This document shows positions 8,153 to 16,376 of a stretch of 64,000 bases of DNA, piece after piece. A program made the position numbers and the translations under genes. How positions within the stretch are numbered: the first letter of the stretch is position 1; every line of letters starts with the position of its first letter. The DNA is from Blastococcus sp. CPCC 205250. GTDB taxonomy: Bacteria; Actinomycetota; Actinomycetes; Mycobacteriales; Geodermatophilaceae. The DNA lies in assembly GCF_019799925.1 (NCBI RefSeq), contig NZ_JABGCG010000009.1, forward strand, positions 62,001-126,000. The letters are read 5' to 3'. Below the pieces are notes generated by a model that did not search any database, was not told the DNA's origin, and was given only the letters and a program-made list of their open reading frames with translations.

Positions 8153-9746
8153 CGCGGGCGTGGCCGGGGTGGACGGCGCCAGCGGACTGCTGGTCTACGT
8201 CCCCGGGCTCTCGGCGAGGGACCGGTCCGGCGAGCTCCTGCTGCGTCTGGCCGCGGACCTCGGGCCGGGGTGGCAGCTGCGGGTCTGGCACCACCGGCTG
8301 ACCCCCGTCAGCTCCGAGCGGCTGGAGGACGTGGCGCACCGCCTGGCGGTGCAGGTGCGCACCTGGGCGGGCGACAACGGCACGGGCCCGCCGGTCGAGA
8401 ACGTCGTGCTGGTCGGCCACAGCATCGGCGGCCTGCTCGTCCGGCACGCGTTCCTGCTGGACGCGGGGTTCGCCGGTGGCTCGCCCCCGCCCTTCCCCTG
8501 GACGTCCCGGGTGCGGCGCCTGGCTCTCCTGGCCGCACCGAACGCCGGCTTCCGGACGAGCCGGCTCCCGCTCTGGTTGCGGCTCCCCTACGCCGTCGCC
8601 GCCGCGGTCGGCCGCCTGACCGCCGAGGACCTGCAGGCCGGGTCGCCGTACCTCACCGAGTTGCGGCTGCGCTGGGTGGACGCCTTCCGCGGGACGTCCC
8701 CGCCGACCGTCGTCGTCCAGGTGCTGGGTGACCGGGACACCCTCGTCAGCCGCGCGGACAGCCTCGACGTGGAGTACATGGCCCAGGCGATGCGGATCGA
8801 CGTGCCGGGTGCCGACCACGCCAGCCTGGTCGACGTGGACGAGCACCCGGACCGGTACCCGCTCCTGCGCCGCGCCGTCCTGGGCCCGCTCGACGACGTC
8901 GTGCGCCTGCGCGAGGTGCCGCCGTCGAGCCACCCGGTCGCCGTCGTCCTCCACGGCATCCGTACCAGCAGGTACGCGACCTGGGTCGCCGACCTGGCGG
9001 CCCAGCTCACGGCGGCGCCGGACGCCGCTGGCCGGAGGCTGGTGGTCCAGACCCCCACGTACGGCTGGTTCAGCGGCCTCGACTTCGCCCTCCCGTTCAG
9101 CCGGAGCCGCAACCTCCGCACCTTCCTCGAGTGGTACGGGCGGCTGCACCTCGAGTACGCCGGTGGCGACCGGTACTTCGCCGGTCACAGCAACGGCACC
9201 TACCTCCTCGGCCGTGCCCTGGAGGCGGTGCCGGCCATGTACTTCCACCGCGTCTACCTCGCCGGCTCCGTCCTGCCGCGTGACTACCCCTGGGCGCAGG
9301 TCATCAGGCGCGGTCAGGTGCGCCAGAGCGTGCTCAACGACCGGGCGACCTGCGACCAGCCCGTCGGCTGGCTGGGTGCCGCCCTGCGCGGCCTCGGCAT
9401 GCGCGACGTCGGCACCGCCGGGGTCCACGGTTTCGACGACCACGCGGTGCAGCTGCTCCAGCACCGCTGCGCCTACCCCGGGGGCCACGGGGCGGCACTG
9501 GAACCGGTCACGCTGCCGCACGTCGCCGACTACCTGCTGACGGGGGACCCCGGCAAGGATCCCGGTGCCCGCTCCCCCTACTGGTTCGAGTTCGTCGGGC
9601 GGCTGGCCGGGGTGCTGTCGGCCCCCGTGGCGGTCGCGGGCACCGTCACGCTGGTGCGGTGGCCGGCGCGGCGTGGCGGCCGGCTGCGGCTGGCCGTCAC
9701 GTCCGCCGCCGCCACGCTGGCCTGGGCGATCGGCCGCTCCGCCTAG
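8142..9746 (+). CDS. Membrane-anchored protein with two alpha/beta-hydrolase domains
   Basis: Protein of 534 residues holding two lipase/esterase-like modules. Module 1 (about 14-255) has the nucleophile elbow VGHSIGG (Ser94), an acid loop VLGDRDTLV (Asp198 or 200) and a histidine at GADHASLV (His226), a complete triad. Module 2 (about 265-465) restarts with VAVVLHGIRTSRYATW and has AGHSNGTYLLG (Ser350) with several candidate histidines (His449, His460). Two hydrophobic segments near the C terminus (about 485-505 and 515-531) probably anchor it in the membrane. The ATG at 8142 overlaps the end of the membrane-protein gene upstream. The substrate is unknown; a lipid or ester is plausible. It converges on the drrB-like gene. 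Confidence 0.75.
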   Translation: MSHDAGVAGVDGASGLLVYVPGLSARDRSGELLLRLAADLGPGWQLRVWHHRLTPVSSERLEDVAHRLAVQVRTWAGDNGTGPPVENVVLVGHSIGGLLVRHAFLLDAGFAGGSPPPFPWTSRVRRLALLAAPNAGFRTSRLPLWLRLPYAVAAAVGRLTAEDLQAGSPYLTELRLRWVDAFRGTSPPTVVVQVLGDRDTLVSRADSLDVEYMAQAMRIDVPGADHASLVDVDEHPDRYPLLRRAVLGPLDDVVRLREVPPSSHPVAVVLHGIRTSRYATWVADLAAQLTAAPDAAGRRLVVQTPTYGWFSGLDFALPFSRSRNLRTFLEWYGRLHLEYAGGDRYFAGHSNGTYLLGRALEAVPAMYFHRVYLAGSVLPRDYPWAQVIRRGQVRQSVLNDRATCDQPVGWLGAALRGLGMRDVGTAGVHGFDDHAVQLLQHRCAYPGGHGAALEPVTLPHVADYLLTGDPGKDPGARSPYWFEFVGRLAGVLSAPVAVAGTVTLVRWPARRGGRLRLAVTSAAATLAWAIGRSA

Positions 9747-9817
9747 CCGCGCGACCGGTCGGCCGGCGACCGATCGGCCATGGCGACCCCACGGGCGGGC
9801 AGCGCGCCGGCCCCGGC

Positions 9818-10654
9818 TCAGCGGCTGCGGTACAGCCTCGTCGTCAGCGGCAGGAAGACCGCCGCGAGCGCCGCCGCCACCGCGAGGGACACCAGGACCG
9901 CCACGCCGTCGGGCTCCCCCGCCATGAGCGACCGGGACGCGGTGGCCAGCACCGAGATCGGGTTGACGTCGACGAAGGCCTCGAGCGGGCCCGGCAGCGT
10001 GGCCGGGTCGACGAAGACGTTGGACAGGAACGTCAGCGGGAAGATGGCCATGAAGCCGGCGTTCATCACCGCGTTCGGCGAGCGCATCAGCAGGCCGAGC
10101 ACCGAGAACACCCACGACAGCCCGAACGAGAAGACGACGACCAGCGCGAGCGCCCCGAGCGCCCCGACGACGCCGCCCTCGGGCCGGAAGCCCAGCGCGA
10201 CCCCGACGACGATGATCACGGTGCCGGCGACGACGTAGCGGACGCTGTCGCCGAGCAGCGAGCCCAACAGCGGCGCAGGCCGCCAGATCGGCAGGGACCG
10301 GAAGCGGTCGACGACGCCCTTGGTCAGGTCGGTGTTGAGCGAGACCCCGGAGTAGACGGTCGTGAACAGCACCGACATGACCAGCAGCCCGGGCAGCGTG
10401 TAGTCCAGGTAGGCGCTGGTCGAGCCGGCGATCGCCCCGCCGAACAGGTACGTGAACATGAGCAGGAACATCACCGGTGTCACCGTGACGTCGAGCAGCT
10501 GCTCCGGCACGTGCTTGACCTTGAGCATCCCCCGCCAGCCGAAGGCCAGCGCCGCCGAGAGCGGGCCGGGTCGGGGCGGCCGCGGGGTGGAGGAGATGGC
10601 CCGCCGGACCGCCGCGGTGTCGGCGGAACCGGGCGCCCGGGTCGTCGCGGTCAT
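9818..10654 (-). CDS. ABC-2 type permease (DrrB-like)
   Basis: Integral membrane subunit of an ABC exporter, 278 residues with about six transmembrane helices (FLLMFTYLFGGAIAG, LLVMSVLFTTVYSGV, TVIIVVGVALGF, ALVVVFSFGLSWVFSVLG, FMAIFPLTFLSNVFV, VLVSLAVAAALAAVFL). The ABC-2 signature region FLSNVFVDPATLPGPLEAFV is typical of DrrB permeases, which move drugs, lipids or polyketides. The ATG (10652-10654) overlaps the TGA of the ATPase gene by ATGA, so the subunits are made together. The substrate cannot be read from the sequence. Confidence 0.88.
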   Translation of the reverse strand: MTATTRAPGSADTAAVRRAISSTPRPPRPGPLSAALAFGWRGMLKVKHVPEQLLDVTVTPVMFLLMFTYLFGGAIAGSTSAYLDYTLPGLLVMSVLFTTVYSGVSLNTDLTKGVVDRFRSLPIWRPAPLLGSLLGDSVRYVVAGTVIIVVGVALGFRPEGGVVGALGALALVVVFSFGLSWVFSVLGLLMRSPNAVMNAGFMAIFPLTFLSNVFVDPATLPGPLEAFVDVNPISVLATASRSLMAGEPDGVAVLVSLAVAAALAAVFLPLTTRLYRSR

Positions 10655-11664
10655 GACGCGTGCTCCTGGAGGGTGTCGGTGGACGGGGAGGTGCCCCGGG
10701 CGGCGGTGCCGGCGGACTCCTCGGCGGCGTGGCCGGTGAGGGCGAGGAACACCTCGTCGAGGCTCGGCTGCTGCAGCGAGAAGTCGGCCAGCGGCACCCC
10801 GGCGCGGGCAAGCTCGGCGACGGCGATGGCGGCCCGCTCGGCGTCGGCGCCGGTGGCCGAGAGCGCGGTTGGTTCCGGTTCGAGCACCACGGTGCCCACC
10901 TTGCGTTCGAGCAGTTCCGCGGCCTCGGCCCGCCGCGCCGGGTCGAGCAGCCGCACGTGCAGGGACCCGGTGCCGACCGACGCCTTGAGGTGTCCGGGCG
11001 TGCCCTCGGCGATGACGCGGCCGCGGTCGATCACCGCGATACCGTCGGCGAGCTGGTCGGCCTCCTCCAGGTACTGGGTGCAGAGCAGGATCGTCGTCCC
11101 CTCGGCGACCAGCGCCCGGACGATCTCCCAGACCTGGTTGCGCGAGCGGGGGTCCAGCCCGGTGGTGGGCTCGTCGAGGAACATCAGCCGTGGCGTGACG
11201 ACGATGCTCGCCGCGATGTCGAGCCGGCGGCGCATGCCGCCCGAGTAGTGCTTGACCAGCCGGCCGGCGGCCTCGGCGATGTCGAAGGCGCCGAGCAGCT
11301 CGTCGGCCCGTTCGCGGGCGGCCGCGCGGGAGTAGCCGAGCAGCCGGCCGAGCAGGACGAGGTTCTCCCGGCCGGTCAGGTCCTCGTCGACCGAGGCCAG
11401 CTGCCCGGTCAGGCTGACCAGCTCGCGCACCGCGTCGGCCTCGGACACGATGTCGTGCCCCAGGACCCGGGCGCTGCCGGCGTCGGGCGGGATCAGCGTC
11501 GCGAGCATGCGGATGGTGGTGGTCTTGCCCGCCCCGTTGGGGCCGAGGACCCCGTAGATGGAGCCGGCCGGCACGGCGAGGTCCACCCCGTCGACCGCCC
11601 GGGTGCTCCCGAAGGACTTCCCCAGCCCGCTCGCCTCGATCGCCAGTGCTGTCTGCGTCGTCAT
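10651..11664 (-). CDS. ABC transporter ATP-binding protein (DrrA-like)
   Basis: Cytoplasmic ATPase of 337 residues. Walker A is GPNGAGKTTTIRM, the ABC signature is YSGGMRRRLDIAAS, Walker B is LMFLDEPTTGLDPRS, and the switch region TILLCTQYLEEADQLAD follows. The long C-terminal extension after about residue 230 is typical of the DrrA/daunorubicin-resistance subfamily. It pairs with the downstream permease through an ATGA overlap. A ribosome site (GAGGTGAGGA) precedes the ATG. A very short upstream reading frame ends exactly on the start codon. Confidence 0.92.
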   Translation of the reverse strand: MTTQTALAIEASGLGKSFGSTRAVDGVDLAVPAGSIYGVLGPNGAGKTTTIRMLATLIPPDAGSARVLGHDIVSEADAVRELVSLTGQLASVDEDLTGRENLVLLGRLLGYSRAAARERADELLGAFDIAEAAGRLVKHYSGGMRRRLDIAASIVVTPRLMFLDEPTTGLDPRSRNQVWEIVRALVAEGTTILLCTQYLEEADQLADGIAVIDRGRVIAEGTPGHLKASVGTGSLHVRLLDPARRAEAAELLERKVGTVVLEPEPTALSATGADAERAAIAVAELARAGVPLADFSLQQPSLDEVFLALTGHAAEESAGTAARGTSPSTDTLQEHAS

Positions 11665-11696
11665 CGCACGTCCTCACCTCGACACCCGGAGAGCAT
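11661..11696 (-). CDS. Possible 11-codon upstream ORF overlapping the drrA-like start
   Basis: On the minus strand an ATG directly after AGGAGGAG opens a frame MLSGCRGEDVR whose TGA overlaps the ATG of the ATPase gene (ATGA). It could couple or tune translation. The ribosome site is too close for an ideal start and chance occurrence is quite possible. Confidence 0.25.
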   Translation of the reverse strand: MLSGCRGEDVR

Positions 11697-11790
11697 CTCC
11701 TCCTGGTACGACGGAATGTCCGCCACGGAGTCATCGCGCGCGAGCGACTTTCTCCGTCCGGGAGGCTCGGCCCTCGCGTGCGCTCGAGGT

Positions 11791-11875
11791 CAAGCACGCC
11801 GGTCGATCAGGCACACCGGTCGATCAGGCACGCCGGTCGGTCAGGCGCGCCGGTCGGTCCGGCGTACCGGCCGGT
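11791..11875. repeat. Five tandem copies of a 17-base repeat
   Basis: Units begin at 11791, 11808, 11825, 11842 and 11859, close to CAGGCACGCCGGTCGAT with a few substitutions. A sixth, broken unit starts at 11876. The array ends on the stop codon of the 87-residue ORF and lies downstream of it. Units carry short inverted CCGG/GATC pieces, so it may be a binding array or a slippage-generated tract. Confidence 0.8.
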
Positions 11876-12138
11876 CAGGCGACGAGCGCGGCGGCGCGGG
11901 CGCCGAGGCGGTGGGCGTGCACGGCGGTGCGGCGGTCGCGGACGACGGTCCAGGCGGCCAGGACGGCGTCCACCTCGGCCTGGCGGACGGCGGCGGGCGC
12001 GACGACCGGGCGGCGGACCGCGGCCGCCGGCATGGTGATCTCGGCGAGGCGGGCGGCCAGGTCGCCGTCCGCCAGGTCCTCGACGTCGACGAGGGCGACC
12101 AGCGTCGGGGCGGTGGCGAGAACGGCGGTGCTGCTCAT
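11875..12138 (-). CDS. Small hypothetical protein, 87 residues
   Basis: The frame from ATG 12138 (ribosome site AGGGAG about 8 bases upstream) encodes MSSTAVLATAPTLVALVDVE and ends RLGARAAALVA. It is alanine-rich, acidic in the middle (VDVEDLADGDLAARLAEI), with no cysteine motif, signal peptide or clear membrane segment. No family is recognised. It is divergent from the cold-shock gene and runs into a 17-base tandem repeat array at its stop. Confidence 0.5.
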   Translation of the reverse strand: MSSTAVLATAPTLVALVDVEDLADGDLAARLAEITMPAAAVRRPVVAPAAVRQAEVDAVLAAWTVVRDRRTAVHAHRLGARAAALVA

Positions 12139-12291
12139 GACGGGGCTCCCTGCGTGTCCGTGGCCGGTTCCTCCGGCACGGACGACTCTCGGGGCCGCAC
12201 CGCAGCGCACCCGCCCGGACACCGCAGGATCAGCGCAAGAAGGGGCCCGGCGAGGCGCACGCCCCGCCTCCCCACGGACCCCCTGAGCGGC

Positions 12292-12305
12292 TAGGGTCAC
12301 CGATG
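12292..12305 (+). promoter_or_regulatory. Promoter of the cold-shock gene, with a leaderless upstream ORF
   Basis: TAGGGT (12292-12297) is a TANNNT -10 element. The predicted transcript begins near 12303, giving a 5' leader of about 62 bases before the cold-shock ATG. The first bases of that transcript are themselves ATG and open a 26-codon frame (MSGRPCDMAGPRCTTAARSE and on) that ends at 12383, overlapping the start of the cold-shock gene. It may be regulatory or fortuitous. Confidence 0.45.
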
Positions 12306-12364
12306 TCGGGAAGGCCCTGCGATATGGCAGGACCCCGATGCACCACCGCAGCTAGGAGCGAGCA

Positions 12365-12568
12365 ATGCCCGAAGGAACAGTGAAGTGGTTCAACGCTGAG
12401 AAGGGGTTCGGCTTCGCCACCCCCGACGGTGGCGGACCGGACGTCTTCGTCCACTACTCGGCCATCCAGTCCAGCGGGTACCGCTCGCTCGACGAGGGCC
12501 AGCGGATCTCGTTCGACATCGAGCAGGGCCAGAAGGGCCCGCAGGCGGCGAACGTCAGCCCGCTCTGA
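12365..12568 (+). CDS. Cold-shock protein, CspA family
   Basis: Single-stranded nucleic acid-binding OB-fold protein of 67 residues, the standard length. RNP1 is KGFGFATP and RNP2 is VFVHYSAI; the protein starts MPEGTVKWFNAEKGFGFA. It acts as an RNA chaperone in the cytoplasm. The ATG is preceded by TAGGAGCGAGCA, a good ribosome site. A strong hairpin follows about 20 bases after the stop. The leader is addressed in the promoter entry. Confidence 0.96.
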   Translation: MPEGTVKWFNAEKGFGFATPDGGGPDVFVHYSAIQSSGYRSLDEGQRISFDIEQGQKGPQAANVSPL

Positions 12569-12587
12569 TCCTCCCCGATCAGTCCGC

Positions 12588-12622
12588 AGCGCCCCCGTCC
12601 GGCTCCGCCGGGCGGGGGCGCT
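12588..12622 (+). terminator. Hairpin terminator after the cold-shock gene
   Basis: AGCGCCCCCG at 12588-12597 pairs with CGGGGGCGCT at 12613-12622, with further CCGG pairing inside. There is no T tract, as is common in high-GC actinobacteria. Confidence 0.7.
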
Positions 12623-12649
12623 GTCGTGTGCGGCCCCCGCGCCGCGCGG

Positions 12650-13111
12650 TCAGCGGGCCCGGGGCACGTACCCGCCGATGAGCGCGGACATCAGCAGCGC
12701 GCCGGAGTCCGGGCCGACGGCCGACGCGGCCGCGCCGAAGACCCGCCAGCGCTCCCGCTCGACGTCGGTCGGCGCGTTCTCCATCCGGGCCGCGACCTGC
12801 TCGAGCATCCGCGCCCACTGCTCCTGCGGCGTGGGCCAGAGGCCGGCCAGCCGTCGCGCCTCCGGGGAGATGCCGGTGAAGCGGACGATCTCGCCGGCGT
12901 AGTTGGTCAGCGCCTCGACGTACCCGGCGGACTGCAGTGCCCGGGCCGCGGCGACCACCTCGGCCTTCGCCAGCCCGCTGGCCGGCACGACCTGCCCCAG
13001 GTAGGGGTTGCCCCCGTACTCGGGCCCGTCGACCAGCCGGGCGATCGCCCTCAGCACCGGCAGGTCCCGGCCGAACCAGGTGTCGGGCAGCGCGCCGTCG
13101 GGGGAGGTCAT
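12650..13111 (-). CDS. Hypothetical protein, possible winged-helix fold
   Basis: Frame of 153 residues from ATG 13111: MTSPDGALPDTWFGRDLPVL and on, ending SALIGGYVPRAR. The stretch PASGLAKAEVVAAARALQSA followed by GYVEALTNYAGEIVRFTGIS reads like a helix-turn-helix followed by a beta wing, which suggests a winged-helix protein, but no family is recognised. No transmembrane or signal segment is present. It converges with the cold-shock gene. Confidence 0.6.
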   Translation of the reverse strand: MTSPDGALPDTWFGRDLPVLRAIARLVDGPEYGGNPYLGQVVPASGLAKAEVVAAARALQSAGYVEALTNYAGEIVRFTGISPEARRLAGLWPTPQEQWARMLEQVAARMENAPTDVERERWRVFGAAASAVGPDSGALLMSALIGGYVPRAR

Positions 13112-13201
13112 GCAGAGGAGTTTCCCCCGCTGCGGGTCCCGCCCCCTCCCGGGGCCCGCCGTGCAGGGCACGAGGGTCCTCCCCCTCCCCCGCACATGGC
13201 A

Positions 13202-13259
13202 GTGCCCCGCCCTCCGGGGAGGGCGGGGCACGGCGGCGGGTCCCCTCCGGGAAGGGACC
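13202..13259. terminator. Two consecutive hairpins downstream of a membrane-protein gene
   Basis: GTGCCCCGCCCTCC (13202-13215) pairs perfectly with GGAGGGCGGGGCAC (13218-13231). Next to it GGTCCC (13239-13244) pairs with GGGACC (13254-13259), starting five bases after the minus-strand stop. The second hairpin begins TGA-GGGAGGTCCC, a variant of the GGACCCC family found after other stops in this window. Confidence 0.7.
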
Positions 13260-13263
13260 TCCC

Positions 13264-13905
13264 TCAGTCGCGGGGCAGGGTGAGCTCCGGCCGCAGCGCC
13301 AGGACGACGCCGAGCATGGCGTAGCCGGCGAGCAGGTGACCGGCCGCGACGTAGGGCGCGACGTCGGGCAGCGCCCCGGCGACCGGGATGCAGACCGGCG
13401 CCCAGCTCTCGGCGCCCAGCGGCCAGAAGCGCGCGGCCCCCCGCCAGCGACCGGCGACGGCGATCCGGATGCCGATGGCGAACATGCCGAGCATCGACAG
13501 CGGCCAGAAGGCGTCGAGGGCCAGCGCCGCGGGGTGGTCGTCCCAGGCCGGGACGACGATGGTCTGCAGCGAGGACAGGATGGCCAGCCCCAGCATCACG
13601 TGCTCGGCGTGCAGGAACCCGCGGGCCAGCCGGCCCGTCCCGGTCGCCCCCGTGCGCAGCTGCACCGCGACCAGGGCGACGAGGCCGAACTGGAACAGCA
13701 GGCCGGAGATGCCGTAGACGACCAGGCCGGCGCCCTCGGTGTCGCCGAGCCCGAAGGCCAGGATGCCGCCGGCCCAGGCCGAGGAACCGGCGGCCACGGC
13801 GAGGCCGGCGCCGCGGACCGCGCGGGGGGAGATCCGCTGCGGCGCTCCCCCGACCGTGCGGGGCGCGTCGGTGCGGGCGGGGACGGGGGTGGTGCTCAGC
13901 GTCAT
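13264..13905 (-). CDS. Multi-pass membrane protein of unknown function
   Basis: Frame of 213 residues from ATG 13905 (ribosome site GGAGG). About six hydrophobic segments are seen, including AGLAVAAGSSAWAGGILAFG, GLVVYGISGLLFQFGLVALV, VMLGLAILSSLQTIVV, PLSMLGMFAIGIRIAVAG and a last GHLLAGYAMLGVVLAL. A HAEH motif precedes the third segment. No family is recognised. It is divergent from the histidine kinase gene. Confidence 0.7.
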   Translation of the reverse strand: MTLSTTPVPARTDAPRTVGGAPQRISPRAVRGAGLAVAAGSSAWAGGILAFGLGDTEGAGLVVYGISGLLFQFGLVALVAVQLRTGATGTGRLARGFLHAEHVMLGLAILSSLQTIVVPAWDDHPAALALDAFWPLSMLGMFAIGIRIAVAGRWRGAARFWPLGAESWAPVCIPVAGALPDVAPYVAAGHLLAGYAMLGVVLALRPELTLPRD

Positions 13906-14020
13906 GGGGTCCTCCGATCGTCGCCGGCGCCTCGTGCCCCGGCCTGCTCCCACCGTCGGAGGACGGCGTCCCGGGCGCCCAGGGCCCGCTGCCCTCGAAT
14001 CCGTCCCGACCTCCGTCCCG

Positions 14021-14140
14021 GGACACCCGCTGTCCGGCGGCCGGGACGCGCGGCAGCCTCCCGGCCGGACAGCGCGTGGACCGGGTCCGCCGTCCCCGTC
14101 CCGGGCGACACGGGACAGCTGCCTCGTGACGCACGGGACA
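14021..14140. promoter_or_regulatory. Cluster of GGGACA repeats in front of the histidine kinase gene
   Basis: The divergent intergenic region holds an inverted repeat GGACA-CCCGC-TGTCC (14021-14035) and two direct copies of (A/G)CACGGGACA, at 14108-14117 and 14131-14140, 23 bases apart. The ten-base word GCACGGGACA recurs at 22184-22193 in front of the large LuxR gene. This suggests an operator for a NarL/LuxR-type regulator; inferred only. Confidence 0.4.
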
Positions 14141-14162
14141 CCGGCACGCGAGGATCCCCGGC

Positions 14163-16376
14163 GTGCAGGCAGGGACCCCGGTGGCCGGGCAGACCGACGA
14201 GGCGCCGGACACCGTCCCGGCGGCTCCGGCCGGCGCGGACCGGACGGTCCCGGTGGGGCCGGTGGGGCCGGTGAGGCAGGTGGCCCGAGCCGTCCCCGGT
14301 CCGCTCCCCGCGCCGCCGCACACCGCGCCAGTGGCCGTCCGCGTCGCCGCCTGGACGCTCCTGGTGGTCTCGGTGGCCGCCGCTGCTGTGACGATCGCCC
14401 TCGACGTCCTCACGACCGACGCCGCCCGCGCGGAGGCCCTCGCTTCTCCGGGGTGGGTGATCGGCGCCCCAGGCGTGGGCCTCGCCGTCCCCGGGGCGCT
14501 GCTGGTGCACCGGCTGCACCGCCACGCGGTGTCCTGGGTCGTCCTCGGGACCGGCCTGCTCTGGGCGCTGGACGGGCTGGCCGGGTCGTGGCTGACCTAC
14601 GCGATCCAGCAGGACCCGCCGCTGCCGGGGGCGACCGTCGCCTTCTGGTTCGTCAACCGCTTCGGCGCCTGGCTGCTCGTCGGGCTGCCGCTGCTGCTCC
14701 TGCTCTACCCGGGCGGGCGGCTGCCGCGCGGGCGCCTGCGTGCGGTGGCGCTGGCGGGCCTGGGGCTCACCTGCTGGCTGCCGGTGCTGCTCATGGTGCT
14801 GCCGTCGTCGATCGCCGACGCCCGCAGCGGCCCGACGCCCGAGGTGTACCGCGGGGTGGACCTCGACCCGACCAGCCTGCCGCTGCCGGAGTCGGTGGGC
14901 CTGCCGCTGCTGCGGCTGGCGTTCCCCGCCGTCCTCGCGGGCATCGGCCTGGCCGTCGTCGTCGTGGTGGTGCGGTACCGGCGCGCCACCGGGGACCACC
15001 GGCTGCGCATGCGCTGGCTGATGTGGGCCGCCGTGGTCGACCTGCTGGTGATGGCCGCGACGGTGCTGGTGCCCAGCGACCTCAGCTCGATCGCCCTGTC
15101 GGTCGCCGTCATCGCCACCGCCGGGGCCATCACGGTCGGCCTCCTGCGCCCGCAGCTGGTCGACATCGACCGGCTCCTCGGCGGCACGCTCGTCTACGGC
15201 GGGCTCGCGGTGGCCGTCGTCCTGCTCGACCTCGCGGTGGTCGCCGGTGCCGGTGCGCTGCTCGGCGACCGCCTCGGCGACCAGGACGCCACCCTGCTCG
15301 CGCTGCTCGTCGTGACCGGCCTGTACGTGCCGCTGCGCACCCAGGCGTGGCGCCTGGTCCGCCGCTGGGTGCTCGGCGAGCGGGAGGACCCCTACCGGGT
15401 GGTGTCCGCCCTCGCCGAGCGGCTGGAGCGCTCCGACGGCGCCGAGGAGCAGCTCATGGCCGTCACCGCCGCCGTCGCCGAGGCGTTCCGGTCGCCCTAC
15501 GTCGGCGTCGAGGTGGACTCGGCCTCCGGCGAGCGCCTGCTGGCGGAGTCCGGACGGCGCCCCGGCGCGGTGCAGAGCCTGCCCATCGCCTACCGCGGCG
15601 AGGAGGTCGGGCGGCTGCTGCTCCCCCGGGACGGCGTCCGCGCCCAGCTGGTCGCCCGCGACGAGCGCCTGCTGGCCGACGTCGTCCGGCAGGCCGCCGC
15701 CGCCGCCCGGGCCAGCGCCCTCGCCGCGGAGCTGCAGGCCAGCCGCGAGCAGCTGGTGACCGCCCGCGAGGAGGAGCGCCGGCGGCTGCGCCGCGACCTG
15801 CACGACGGGCTCGGGCCGAGCCTGGGCGCCGTCGTCCTGCGGATCGACACCGCGCGCAACCTGGCCCGCACCCGCCCCGACGACGCCGACACGGTGCTGC
15901 GCCAGGCCCGGGACGAGGTGGCCGGCGCGCTGGCCGACGTGCGCCGGCTGGTGCACGACCTGCGCCCGCCGGCACTCGACGACCTCGGCCTGGCCGGGGC
16001 GGTGCGCCAGCAGGCCGAGCGGCTCGTGCCGGCCGCCGTGGCCACCACCGTCACCGCCGGCGAGGGCACCGACGCGCTGCCCGCGGCCGTCGAGGTGGCC
16101 GCGTACCGGATCGCCTCCGAGGCGCTGGCCAACGTCGCCCGGCACGCGGCCGCGGACACCGTGCGGGTGTCGCTGGAGCGCGCAGCGGGCGCACTGGTCG
16201 TGACCGTCGCCGACGACGGCGTCGGGATCGGGCCGACCGCGCCCGCCGGGGTGGGCCTGGTGTCGCTGCGGGAGCGCGCCGCGGAGCTCGGCGGCCGCTG
16301 TTCGGTCTCGTGCCCGCCGGAGGGCGGGACCGTGGTGCGGGCCGTGCTGCCCGTCGAGGGAGGAGGAGCGTCGTGA
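14163..16376 (+). CDS. Membrane sensor histidine kinase, NarL/DegS type
   Basis: Protein of 737 residues. The N-terminal half (about 60-400) has around eight to ten hydrophobic segments forming a membrane sensor. A weak GAF-like region follows (about 415-510), then a HisKA_3 dimerisation domain with phosphoacceptor His547 in RRDLHDGLGPSLG, and an ATPase domain (SEALANVARHA, VADDGVGIG, GVGLVSLRERAAELGG). It should autophosphorylate and pass phosphate to the response regulator whose GTG overlaps its TGA (GTGA). The signal is unknown. GTG at 14163 is chosen; an in-frame start further down cannot be excluded. Confidence 0.9.
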   Translation: MQAGTPVAGQTDEAPDTVPAAPAGADRTVPVGPVGPVRQVARAVPGPLPAPPHTAPVAVRVAAWTLLVVSVAAAAVTIALDVLTTDAARAEALASPGWVIGAPGVGLAVPGALLVHRLHRHAVSWVVLGTGLLWALDGLAGSWLTYAIQQDPPLPGATVAFWFVNRFGAWLLVGLPLLLLLYPGGRLPRGRLRAVALAGLGLTCWLPVLLMVLPSSIADARSGPTPEVYRGVDLDPTSLPLPESVGLPLLRLAFPAVLAGIGLAVVVVVVRYRRATGDHRLRMRWLMWAAVVDLLVMAATVLVPSDLSSIALSVAVIATAGAITVGLLRPQLVDIDRLLGGTLVYGGLAVAVVLLDLAVVAGAGALLGDRLGDQDATLLALLVVTGLYVPLRTQAWRLVRRWVLGEREDPYRVVSALAERLERSDGAEEQLMAVTAAVAEAFRSPYVGVEVDSASGERLLAESGRRPGAVQSLPIAYRGEEVGRLLLPRDGVRAQLVARDERLLADVVRQAAAAARASALAAELQASREQLVTAREEERRRLRRDLHDGLGPSLGAVVLRIDTARNLARTRPDDADTVLRQARDEVAGALADVRRLVHDLRPPALDDLGLAGAVRQQAERLVPAAVATTVTAGEGTDALPAAVEVAAYRIASEALANVARHAAADTVRVSLERAAGALVVTVADDGVGIGPTAPAGVGLVSLRERAAELGGRCSVSCPPEGGTVVRAVLPVEGGGAS

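Noticed and set aside
9751..9780. Pair of 15-base repeats after the tandem hydrolase gene as an att site
   Set aside because: Too short, adjacent and without an integrase; more likely a simple duplication in a convergent intergenic region.
11791..11875. 17-base repeats as CRISPR or iterons of an origin
   Set aside because: No spacers, no replication genes nearby, and a high-GC tract without an AT-rich region.
13739..16370. Plus-strand frame upstream of and continuous with the response regulator
   Set aside because: Arg/Pro/Gly-rich shadow of the histidine kinase gene; the regulator starts at GTG 16373 with a strong ribosome site.
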